Assembly (NCBI GenBank): GCA_021740645.1 | Contig: JAIOZL010000037.1 | Location: 1-52,182, forward strand | Length of the DNA: 52,182 nucleotides | DNA from: Bacteroidales bacterium | GTDB lineage: Bacteria > Bacteroidota > Bacteroidia > Bacteroidales > JAADJA01 | Direction: 5' to 3' | In this document: in pieces, positions 32,601 through 39,868 of the stretch | Layout: the number at the start of each line of letters is the position of its first letter | Numbering within the stretch: position 1 is the stretch's first letter | Position numbers and translations under genes: made by a program | Notes under the pieces: model-generated | What the model saw: only the letters and a program-made list of their open reading frames with translations | Told to the model about the DNA's origin: nothing | The model's database searches: none

Positions 32601-33331
32601 AAGGTTTAACCGTTACTTATGACTTAAGAAGAGCAACCAGCAATACCCGTTTAACTGCTAGTTATACACTTCAGTTTGCTGACGGTACCGGATCAAGTTC
32701 AACAACAGCGCAATCACTGATTAATTCAGGCTTGCCTAATTTGAGGACTACGAATCCATTAAACTGGGATAGGAGACATAACTTTAATATCTCCCTTGAT
32801 TACAGGTTTTCAGATGGAAAAGATTATAGCGGCCCAACCATTGTAAGGCATAAAGGGCAGGATAATGAAAAAGCTTTACAACTGCTAAAAAATACCGGTG
32901 TGAACTTCCTGGTAACTGGTGGTTCAGGAACACCTTATACTGCCCAGGGCAATATTACAAGCTTTAGGACAGGGGGTGTGCAAGAACTTAAAGGAACAAT
33001 AAATGGCTCACGGAAACCCTGGCAGTTTAGGGTAGATATGCGTCTCGACAAAGAGGTTTATCTGAACGGAGGCAATTCTGAAAGCAGTTCTTACCTGAAT
33101 TTTTATCTACAGGTGTTAAATATATTTAACACCCAAAATATTTTGAACGTTTTTTCAGCCACAGGTGTTCCTGATGATGATGGATATTTGGCCGCAGCCG
33201 AATGGCAGCGTGAAATTTCCGAACAAACTAACGAAGCTTCTTACAGAAACTTATATGCATTGCGTATCGACCAGCCATGGCATTATAGCACGCCTCGCCA
33301 GATACGTTTGGGTGTATTATTTAACTTTTAA
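29618..33331 (+). CDS. TonB-dependent receptor with CarboxypepD_reg-like domain
   Basis: This is an outer-membrane TonB-gated barrel of 1237 residues. A signal peptide ends near VFSQ (about residue 22). A CarboxypepD_reg-like beta-sandwich (about 24-105, SLKGKIFDKDTKEPIPFANI) precedes the plug (about 125-225, with SGGSVTAEDIKKMPNRD, RGARNDQTVMYIDGIRV and the terminal GGIINVTTKGPS). The barrel fills the remainder and ends with an aromatic residue (RQIRLGVLFNF). There is no SusD-like lipoprotein next to it, so it is not a standard SusCD glycan importer. The partner genes downstream are a giant secreted protein and a PorV-like barrel, with 44 bp to the first. The substrate is unknown. Confidence 0.92.
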   Translation: MLRNLLLTIGFILSTTLMVFSQSGSLKGKIFDKDTKEPIPFANIIVEVGGTQAGGATSDFDGQFIIKPIDPGTYTLKASYIGYKTVQLNGLVINSDQITFYNVDMESTTATLEEIVIESYKVPLIDKDKTVSGGSVTAEDIKKMPNRDANSVATSVGGVFSEDGERGNVRGARNDQTVMYIDGIRVIGTQSVPQSAIEQVSVYLGGLPAQYGDARGGIINVTTKGPSRTFGAGLELETSKFLDSFGHSRLGFNVQGPLIKGKKEAQTSLLGFFLSGDLGYREDSRPTAKGVFVAQDDYLNYLQQTPLRPSGLTGGGTFYNGEFTLREDLENQKATPNTSRYSVNLSGKIDVRTSDNTTLTFGGQYYYTDGNTFNFSHSMFNYDRNVLDMDNTWRVFGRFTQRFPTDKESTSLIKNVYYNIQADYSQVRSRTMDPHHKDDLFKYGYLGTFTTYKRPTYELGSIEIGGEEYNNVWIQNSWDSDTAYIFNPKSYNPYLANHTSQIYELFPDKGNLNAVNGNWRNEDDLRGRGGLLNGQQPDFIYGLWAQPGMIQSRYRESDDNQMSLNASAAADIGNHEVKFGFMYEQRSETGFSYNASRLWSRMRGLVNNQIQELDLDRPMIFEDTIKYDRLYAETLQFRFDRSLREKLGLPLDGLDFILVDSYDIDNNTILYYDKDGVMHTTKVDGDLYSIDMFSADELLENGQYTAYYYGYDYKGNKLTERPSIDDFFTEKDERGDYARKVAAFEPIYMAGFIQDKFAFEDLIFNIGVRVDRFDGNQAVLNDPYLFYEARTVKEVGDLEGQAISHPGNMGGDYVVYVDNSVNPTKVMGYRNEFTWFNAAGVEIQDPNTLDAGSGVSPYLVNPDQGNINSNAFKDYEPQWSIMPRISFSFPISDEALFFAHYDVLTQRPLGQVRSHIADYYFINTLGGTTINNPNLKPTKTIDYELGFQQKLSSKSSLKLVTFYREMRDDIQIYRFTGAYPRDYTSYNNIDFGTVKGLTVTYDLRRATSNTRLTASYTLQFADGTGSSSTTAQSLINSGLPNLRTTNPLNWDRRHNFNISLDYRFSDGKDYSGPTIVRHKGQDNEKALQLLKNTGVNFLVTGGSGTPYTAQGNITSFRTGGVQELKGTINGSRKPWQFRVDMRLDKEVYLNGGNSESSSYLNFYLQVLNIFNTQNILNVFSATGVPDDDGYLAAAEWQREISEQTNEASYRNLYALRIDQPWHYSTPRQIRLGVLFNF

Positions 33332-33375
33332 ACCCTAAATAATTGGTGAATAAAAAAATAAAAAACAATATAACG

Positions 33376-36300
33376 ATGAGAAATTTTTACCGCTTTTTGG
33401 TTTTAATGCTGTTCATGTTATCAATCTCTATCCAGGGGTTCTCAGATAAGGTCCAATTTGGAAATTTTAAGGGAACCGAAAATATCAAATCTACTGCGGC
33501 AGGATGCCTTGCTCCATCAGGATTTCAGTTCCTGTATGTGAATAACGTACGAGCCCGTATTAATACCGGAGGAGATATGTGGTGGAACCTCGACAATGTT
33601 TCACAGTACTATATCCCTGCCAATACATCGAAAACCTCTATGTTTTCGGGATCATTATGGATTGGTGGATTGGATATTAACAACCAGTTGAAGCTGGCAG
33701 CATTAAGATATAGGCAGGTTGGACAGGATTACTGGACCGGCCCATTAACAATTGATGGAACAGCTGCTATTGATGAAGAAACCTGTGCCGAATGGGATAA
33801 GTTCTTCCAGATCAAAAGAGCTGATGTAGATGAATTTATCCAGTGGTTCAACAGTGATAATAAAGCAGAAGATTTTCCGGGCTATGTTATTCCCAGATCA
33901 ATTATGGAATATCCCGCACATGGAGTTATTTCAAAAGGACAAAGTTTTTACATGGCACCTTTTAAGGATGTAGATGGAAGTGGGGATTATGATCCTAATA
34001 TGGGTGACTACCCTTATTATGATATTACTAATGAATTATGTCCTCTTAACTATGTTGGAGACCCCAATTATGTTCCTACTCCTACCCTCGAATCTGAATT
34101 ATATGAAGATTATTTTGGAGGAATACTGGTTGACCAGGTTTTAAAAGGAGATGAAACTCTTTGGTGGGTATTTAATGATAAAGGTAATATTCATACCGAA
34201 ACAGAAGGTTCAGCAATTGGAATGGAGATCAGGGCACAAGCTTTTGGATTTTCAACCAATGATGAGATTAATAACATGACTTTTTATAGTTATGAGATTA
34301 TTAACCGTTCTACTTATGAACTCACACAAACCTATTTTAGCCCCTGGGTTGATACCGATTTGGGTTATGCTTATAACGACTATGTCGGTTGTGATGTACA
34401 GCGGGGTTTAGGATATTGCTATAATGGTACCGATGTGGATGAAGGCGGACCTGAAGCTTATGGTGAACAACCACCAGCAGTTGGTGTCGACTTTTTCCAG
34501 GGACCATACATGGATGCAGATACTTGTGATAACCCGGCATATAAGGGAGATGGTCTGTTAGGCCCTTCTATTAATAATTGTGAAATTGTAAGTTTTGATG
34601 GTAATGAAGTTGAACTACCTTATGGAAGAAATGACTCTCTTACAGGAGTTTTCAAGGTTCAAGCAGAAGCAATCAATGGTATAAATTTCGGAAACGGTAT
34701 TCAGGATGATGAGCGTTACGGGATGAAACGTTTTGTTTATCATAATAATGGTGGTGCAGCATATATGTCTGACCCAGGTGATGCTCCCGAGTATTATAAC
34801 TTCTTACGCGGGATATGGAAAGACAATACCAAAATGTATTACGGTGGAAATGCACACGTTACATCAGGAGCTTTAGGCCCTGAGTGTAACTTTATGTTTC
34901 CTGGTGACTCTGATCCTTGTAACTGGGGTACCGGGGGTCTTCCTCCCAATGGTGGATTTAATACTGATGGTTACTACTGGACTGAAGAAGTTGTTGACAA
35001 CAACCCGTTTGACAGACGATTTATGCAGTCTGCAGGACCCTTTACCTTAAAACCAGGTGCTGTAAACTATATTACTGTAGGTATTCCCTGGGCACGCGCT
35101 ATCGCTGGCGGTCCCTGGGCATCAGTGGAACTCCTTCGGATCGTGGATGATAAATGCCAGGCATTGTTCGACAACTGTTTTAAAGTTATTAACGGACCTG
35201 ATGCACCAGATTTAACATTCCAGGAACTTGACAGAGAGGTAATTGTTTATATTACAAACAGTAAAAATTCTAATAACTATAAAGAATCCTACAAGGAGCT
35301 AGATCCCCAGATTAAAGCTTTAACACCAGATTCTCTTCTTGGAACAGATCAGGAGTTCGATCCTTTTTATACATTTGAAGGATACCAGATCTTTGAATTA
35401 TCTGATGGTTCAGTTACTATTTCTGATAGTAGGGATGATCCGGATAAAGTGCGTTTAATCGCGCAATATGATGTTAGAAATGGAGTAGGTCAATTGGTTA
35501 ATTATGAATTTAATCAGGCTCTTGGTGGTAACGTTCCACAGGAAATGGCAATTGAGTCTGACAACGGCGTAGTTCACTCTTTTAAAATTACTTCGACTGC
35601 ATTCCCGAAATCAAACGATAGCAGGCTTGTCAATAATAAGCAGTATTATTTCAGTGTGCTTGCTTATGGTCATAATAACTATAAGGAATACGACCAAACT
35701 GACCCCACGAAATTAAATGGCCAGAAAAAACCCTATTTGGCAGGGCGTAAAAACATAAAAGTTTATACTACTATTCCACATAAAACAGTGAATGGTCTTG
35801 TAATGAACAGCAACTTTGGTGACGGTCCACAAATCACACGAATTGAAGGTAATGGAAATGGTGGAGTTGCCCTGGAGTTTACGGATGAAACGATCAATCA
35901 ACTACTTGCTAAATCACCTGCTGGTCCAACAGCATCTGGAGATACTGTCAAATATGGTGATCCTGATTATCCGATTGCCTATACACCTACTTATAAATAT
36001 GGGAAAGGCCCTGTTTTTGTAAAAGTTATTGACCCACTAAGTGTAAAAGAAGCAAACTATACACTGAAATTTGATACTGTGTTTAAAAGGGTAACTTATC
36101 ATAAAGTTTCGATGACAGATGGTATGGCAGAAGGCGGAGACACATTGAGTATTACAGCTTCTCCGGGATGGATAATGATTGATCAGGAGACAGGTAGGGT
36201 TTATAACTCTGATACCAGTACCCATTTAGAGTATGAGCAATTATTCCCTGAATTAGGTATTTCTATTACATTTGGTGCTATACTCCAGGCAGGCCCCTAT

Positions 36301-37779
36301 ACCGTTGGGAAAATGGCTGACGAAGATAACACACCGGTTAACATTGTGCCAGCCCCTAATAACGGGCTTATCAGTGCAACTATTGAGTTTTCTGATAGTT
36401 CGAAATTGTGGTACAGTGGAATGCCCGACCAGGATATTATTGGCTTCCCAATGAACTGGATTCGTTCCGGAACCTATGATGATGATTGGGCAAGTCAAAA
36501 TAACCCCTGGGATCCAAATGAGGTTTACGAAAAATTGATTGGAGGAACATGGGCACCTTATGCCATGTGTGCTTATAATGGCCAGGATAGCTATGGAGCT
36601 GCACCTGCGTTTGGACAAACAGGCGGAACTTCTAAATCATTAGCCAATGAGCTTAAGAATTTATACAGCGTGGAAGTAGTATTTACGCCGGACAAATCAA
36701 AGTGGACTCGTTCTCCTGTTGTTGAAATGTGTGCCGATGCTTTACTTGCTGAAGGCGGTGCGATGAAGTATACATTAAGAAGATCAGCTTCGCTTGATAA
36801 AGATGGAAATCCATCCGGTTGGCCTGCTGATAATTCTGGCACATTTAATCCGGATGATCCTAATTATATTGCGGCTCATGGTATGGGCTGGTTCCCGGGA
36901 TATGCTGTAAACCTTGAAACTGGTGAGCGTCTGAACATTATGTTTGGTGAAGATTCTTACTTATCGATGGAAAACGGAAGGGACATGTTATTTAACCCAA
37001 CTTCATCATTTTTCAAAGAACCACTGGCAGGAAATAATATTGTTCCTCTGTTTGGAGGTAAACATTATGTGTACATTATGGGAAGTGGTGAATTCATCAG
37101 ATCATCAGGTTCTGATACCCTAAGTTTTAAATTTGGAGCTTATGATGCGGGCCGTACCTTATATAATGCACTTGATACGCTACCATCCGGACCATTTTAT
37201 CAAATTTACGGAAGCTTAATCTATGCCAGTGCACAGTATGTAAATATTCCTATGTCTGTGCCTGATGTAGAATGGCTGGCTAATGAAGTGAAGGTAAGAA
37301 TTAATGTAAACAGGCCCTATAAGCGCTATTTCGCTAACAAGCCTTTACCAAAATCCTCAGGAAATGGTCAGAACAATCATTATCCTATGTTTGAATTTAC
37401 CACTAAGGGAATTGCTGTAACAACCTTAGACCCGGATAAAGTAGAAAAAGACCTCGACTTAATAGCCGTTGTCCCAAATCCATATTATGCTTTTGCTGTG
37501 GGTGCTGGATATGAATCTGTACCGCTACAAACGCTGGTAAAAATTGTAAATTTACCTGAAAAGTGTACGGTTACCATTTATAATGTAAACGGTACAAAGA
37601 TAAGGCAGTTTACAAAAGACGATCCTGTTACATTCCTTGATTGGGACTTGAAAAACCATGCAGGAATTCCTATAGCAGGAGGTATTTACCTTATCCATGT
37701 AAAAGATGAAACAACGGGTAAAGAAAGAATCGTCAAATGGTTTGGTTCATTGCGGATAGAAGACTTCAAGGAATTCTAA
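33376..37779 (+). CDS. Giant secreted protein with T9SS/FlgD-like C-terminal domain
   Basis: The protein has 1467 residues. A GTG at 33343 would add 11 residues; the ATG at 33376 (MRNFYRFLVLML) directly starts a good signal peptide ending near QGFS. The mature protein is rich in Asp, Gly, Asn, Tyr and Pro, with few Lys. It has calcium-site-like runs such as DVDGSGDYDPNMGDYPYYD and cysteines spread across the N-terminal half. The last 90 residues (VVPNPYYAF...VTIYNVNGTKIRQF...LDWDLKNHAGIPIAGGIYLI) form an Ig-like fold related to FlgD and T9SS type A sorting domains. The protein then ends IEDFKEF, not a typical KxxK sorting tail. No catalytic domain is recognised. It sits between a TonB receptor and a PorV-like protein. 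Confidence 0.72.
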   Translation: MRNFYRFLVLMLFMLSISIQGFSDKVQFGNFKGTENIKSTAAGCLAPSGFQFLYVNNVRARINTGGDMWWNLDNVSQYYIPANTSKTSMFSGSLWIGGLDINNQLKLAALRYRQVGQDYWTGPLTIDGTAAIDEETCAEWDKFFQIKRADVDEFIQWFNSDNKAEDFPGYVIPRSIMEYPAHGVISKGQSFYMAPFKDVDGSGDYDPNMGDYPYYDITNELCPLNYVGDPNYVPTPTLESELYEDYFGGILVDQVLKGDETLWWVFNDKGNIHTETEGSAIGMEIRAQAFGFSTNDEINNMTFYSYEIINRSTYELTQTYFSPWVDTDLGYAYNDYVGCDVQRGLGYCYNGTDVDEGGPEAYGEQPPAVGVDFFQGPYMDADTCDNPAYKGDGLLGPSINNCEIVSFDGNEVELPYGRNDSLTGVFKVQAEAINGINFGNGIQDDERYGMKRFVYHNNGGAAYMSDPGDAPEYYNFLRGIWKDNTKMYYGGNAHVTSGALGPECNFMFPGDSDPCNWGTGGLPPNGGFNTDGYYWTEEVVDNNPFDRRFMQSAGPFTLKPGAVNYITVGIPWARAIAGGPWASVELLRIVDDKCQALFDNCFKVINGPDAPDLTFQELDREVIVYITNSKNSNNYKESYKELDPQIKALTPDSLLGTDQEFDPFYTFEGYQIFELSDGSVTISDSRDDPDKVRLIAQYDVRNGVGQLVNYEFNQALGGNVPQEMAIESDNGVVHSFKITSTAFPKSNDSRLVNNKQYYFSVLAYGHNNYKEYDQTDPTKLNGQKKPYLAGRKNIKVYTTIPHKTVNGLVMNSNFGDGPQITRIEGNGNGGVALEFTDETINQLLAKSPAGPTASGDTVKYGDPDYPIAYTPTYKYGKGPVFVKVIDPLSVKEANYTLKFDTVFKRVTYHKVSMTDGMAEGGDTLSITASPGWIMIDQETGRVYNSDTSTHLEYEQLFPELGISITFGAILQAGPYTVGKMADEDNTPVNIVPAPNNGLISATIEFSDSSKLWYSGMPDQDIIGFPMNWIRSGTYDDDWASQNNPWDPNEVYEKLIGGTWAPYAMCAYNGQDSYGAAPAFGQTGGTSKSLANELKNLYSVEVVFTPDKSKWTRSPVVEMCADALLAEGGAMKYTLRRSASLDKDGNPSGWPADNSGTFNPDDPNYIAAHGMGWFPGYAVNLETGERLNIMFGEDSYLSMENGRDMLFNPTSSFFKEPLAGNNIVPLFGGKHYVYIMGSGEFIRSSGSDTLSFKFGAYDAGRTLYNALDTLPSGPFYQIYGSLIYASAQYVNIPMSVPDVEWLANEVKVRINVNRPYKRYFANKPLPKSSGNGQNNHYPMFEFTTKGIAVTTLDPDKVEKDLDLIAVVPNPYYAFAVGAGYESVPLQTLVKIVNLPEKCTVTIYNVNGTKIRQFTKDDPVTFLDWDLKNHAGIPIAGGIYLIHVKDETTGKERIVKWFGSLRIEDFKEF

Positions 37780-37810
37780 TATTGATAGTAACACACAAAA
37801 ATATTTTAGC

Positions 37811-38875
37811 ATGAAGAATTTTTATAAATATTTGATTGCAACCTTTACGGTAAGCCTTGTGGTGCTGGTATCCATTCAGGTGGAGGCCGGTAATAAAGAC
37901 CGGTCAGGGCAAGCCGGGGCATCAGAATTATTGATCAATCCATGGGCGAAAAGTTCTGGATGGGGAGGCGTAAACATTGCCAATGTGAATGGCTTAGAGG
38001 CCATGTATAATAATATTGCAGGGATTGCTTTTACACCAAATACTGAGCTGATTTTTGCCTATACCGATTGGATGAAAGGAGCTGATATCAAGTTGATGAA
38101 CTTTGGCTTAACCCAACGGGTAAGTGAGTCAGGTGTTTTTGGTTTAAGCATAATGTCAATGAACTTTGGTGAAATTGATATCCGTACAATTGAACTTCCA
38201 GAGGGAGGTATAGGACAGTTTTCGCCTCGTTATATGACAATAGCCCTTGGTTATGGAAAGGCTTTTTCAAATACTATTTATGGAGGCTTAAACCTAAAAA
38301 TCATCAATGAATCGATTGCCGATATGACGGCACAGGGTATTGCCATTGATGCAGGTATTCAATATGTTACCGGGGTTAAGGAAAACATAAAATTTGGAAT
38401 TTCCTTGCGAAATGTAGGTCCTAAGATGAAGTTTTCAGGTGATGGATTTTCTTTAGCCACCTTTGTTCGTGGTAATGATAATGCATTTACCACCACCCAG
38501 CGTGGAGCTGCCTTTGAATTGCCAGCGCAATTAAATATTGGTGCCGCTTACGACTTCCTTTTTGAACAGTCGCGTTTTACCCTTGCAGGTAGCTTTATTT
38601 CAAACTCATTTAAAAAGGATCAGGTTCTTTTTGGTGGTGAGTATTCTTTTAGGGATTATGTGCAGCTTAGAGCAGGATACACTTATGAAGATGGTATTTA
38701 TAATGCTGTAACTGATCCTGAAAAAACAAATGTGAACAGGGGCCTAAGTGCAGGCTTTACAGTTCAGGTGCCGATGAATAAAGAAAAGGGCTCTGTTTTT
38801 GCCGTTGATTATTCATACAGGCCTACAGATCATTTTCAAAATATTCATTCAATATCAGCTAGGTTTACCTTGTAA
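37811..38875 (+). CDS. PorV/PorQ-family outer-membrane protein
   Basis: This is an outer-membrane barrel of 354 residues. A signal peptide (about 1-27, ending VEAG) is followed by GQAGASELLINPWAKSSGWGGVNIANVNGLEAMYNNIAGIA. This opening (Gly-Ala-rich, then a run placing 'A...N.AG.A') is characteristic of PorV/PorQ proteins (FadL-like fold). The strands continue to a final aromatic/leucine strand (SISARFTL). PorV is the T9SS shuttle that carries cargo to the attachment complex. PorQ-type and many orphan paralogues are of unknown role. It is 31 bp after the giant secreted protein, so it may serve that protein specifically. Confidence 0.82.
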   Translation: MKNFYKYLIATFTVSLVVLVSIQVEAGNKDRSGQAGASELLINPWAKSSGWGGVNIANVNGLEAMYNNIAGIAFTPNTELIFAYTDWMKGADIKLMNFGLTQRVSESGVFGLSIMSMNFGEIDIRTIELPEGGIGQFSPRYMTIALGYGKAFSNTIYGGLNLKIINESIADMTAQGIAIDAGIQYVTGVKENIKFGISLRNVGPKMKFSGDGFSLATFVRGNDNAFTTTQRGAAFELPAQLNIGAAYDFLFEQSRFTLAGSFISNSFKKDQVLFGGEYSFRDYVQLRAGYTYEDGIYNAVTDPEKTNVNRGLSAGFTVQVPMNKEKGSVFAVDYSYRPTDHFQNIHSISARFTL

Positions 38876-38903
38876 GCCAGACCATTATAAGGTATAAAAT
38901 TAT

Positions 38904-38911
38904 TATTTTTG
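38904..38911 (+). promoter_or_regulatory. -7 box candidate for greA
   Basis: TATTTTTG matches TAnnTTTG. The hairpin at 38917-38936 begins 6 bp downstream, about where transcription would start, so the greA transcript would begin with that stem. Confidence 0.4.
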
Positions 38912-38916
38912 TAAAG

Positions 38917-38940
38917 GACCCTTTTAATTAAGGGTCTTTT
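38917..38940 (+). terminator. Hairpin with T-run between the PorV-like gene and greA
   Basis: GACCCTT (38917-38923) pairs with AAGGGTC (38930-38936) around a TTAATT loop, followed by TTTT and soon a second T-run. It can terminate the TonB-PorV operon. Because it lies just after a -7 box it may also form the 5' end of the greA mRNA. Confidence 0.65.
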
Positions 38941-38979
38941 ATCTTTTTTTATTAGACAACATTACTTATAATTTTAATT

Positions 38980-39453
38980 ATGACTAAGGCAACTTATTAT
39001 ACAGAAGAAGGCTTGCAAAAGCTAAAAGATGAACTTGATCAATTGGTTAAAGTGGAGCGCCCGTCAATTTCTAAACAAATTGCTGAAGCAAGGGATAAAG
39101 GGGATTTATCTGAAAATGCGGAATATGCTGCTGCCAAGGATGCGCAGGGATTGCTTGAACTGAAAATAGCTAAAATGCAGGATCTTTTACAAAATGCAAG
39201 GATTTTTGATGAATCTAAAATTGATGTATCAAAAGTTTTATTGCTGTCGAAAGTTAAAATTAAAAACCTGAAAAATAATGCAGTAATGTCCTACACCCTC
39301 GTACCTGAGCAGGAATCTGATTTGAAAAAAGGTAAAATATCCGTTACCTCCCCTATTGCAAGAGGACTTCTGGGTAAAAAAGTAGGAGATTCTGTAGAAA
39401 TTAAAGTTCCTGCTGGGATAATTCCTTTTGAGGTAATTGAAATAACCAGGTAA
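38980..39453 (+). CDS. greA: Transcription elongation factor GreA
   Basis: GreA enters the RNA polymerase secondary channel and stimulates cleavage of backtracked RNA. It has 157 residues, the normal length. The N-terminal coiled coil (about 1-75) carries the tip acidic residues in EARDKGDLSENAEYAAAKDAQ, the GreA signature. The C-terminal FKBP-like domain ends SPIARGLLGKKVGDSVEIKVPAG. It has a promoter-like box and a hairpin leader upstream, and is followed 10 bp later by the HIT protein gene. Confidence 0.96.
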   Translation: MTKATYYTEEGLQKLKDELDQLVKVERPSISKQIAEARDKGDLSENAEYAAAKDAQGLLELKIAKMQDLLQNARIFDESKIDVSKVLLLSKVKIKNLKNNAVMSYTLVPEQESDLKKGKISVTSPIARGLLGKKVGDSVEIKVPAGIIPFEVIEITR

Positions 39454-39463
39454 CGGAAATATA

Positions 39464-39868
39464 ATGGCAAGTATATTTACAAAAATAGTTAATGGTGATA
39501 TCCCTTCATACAAAATAGCTGAAGACGATAATTACTATGCTTTTCTTGATATAAATCCCCTTGCTAAGGGCCATACACTTGTAATACCTAAATTGGAAGT
39601 TGATTATTTGTTTGATCTGGAAGAGGATACCTATAAGGGATTGTTTGTTTTTGTAAAAAAAGTAGCTGCAGCAATAGAATCTACCATTGATTGCAAACGA
39701 CTGGGAATGGTTGTTTACGGACTTGATGTTCCCCATGTACATGTACATTTAATTCCCTTATTTGGCATAGGGAATGAGATAAATTTCAGTAAATCTAAAG
39801 TTAAATTGTCGCCTGAAGAGTTCAAGCAGATTGCAGCCGATATAGCAAGAGCCTTTCAACCGATTTAA
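39464..39868 (+). CDS. HIT-family (HINT-like) nucleotide hydrolase
   Basis: This is a histidine-triad protein of 134 residues that hydrolyses purine nucleoside phosphoramidates or related AMP conjugates. The active-site motif VPHVHVHLIPLF (about residues 90-101) has the His-x-His-x-His pattern. The nucleotide-binding N-terminus reads SIFTKIVNGDIPSYKI, and NPLAKGHTLVIPK follows at about 32-44. It is cytoplasmic. It is 10 bp after greA, a common pairing in Bacteroidota. Its stop codon overlaps the stop of the convergent PurF-like gene in the four bases TTAA (39865-39868). Confidence 0.93.
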   Translation: MASIFTKIVNGDIPSYKIAEDDNYYAFLDINPLAKGHTLVIPKLEVDYLFDLEEDTYKGLFVFVKKVAAAIESTIDCKRLGMVVYGLDVPHVHVHLIPLFGIGNEINFSKSKVKLSPEEFKQIAADIARAFQPI

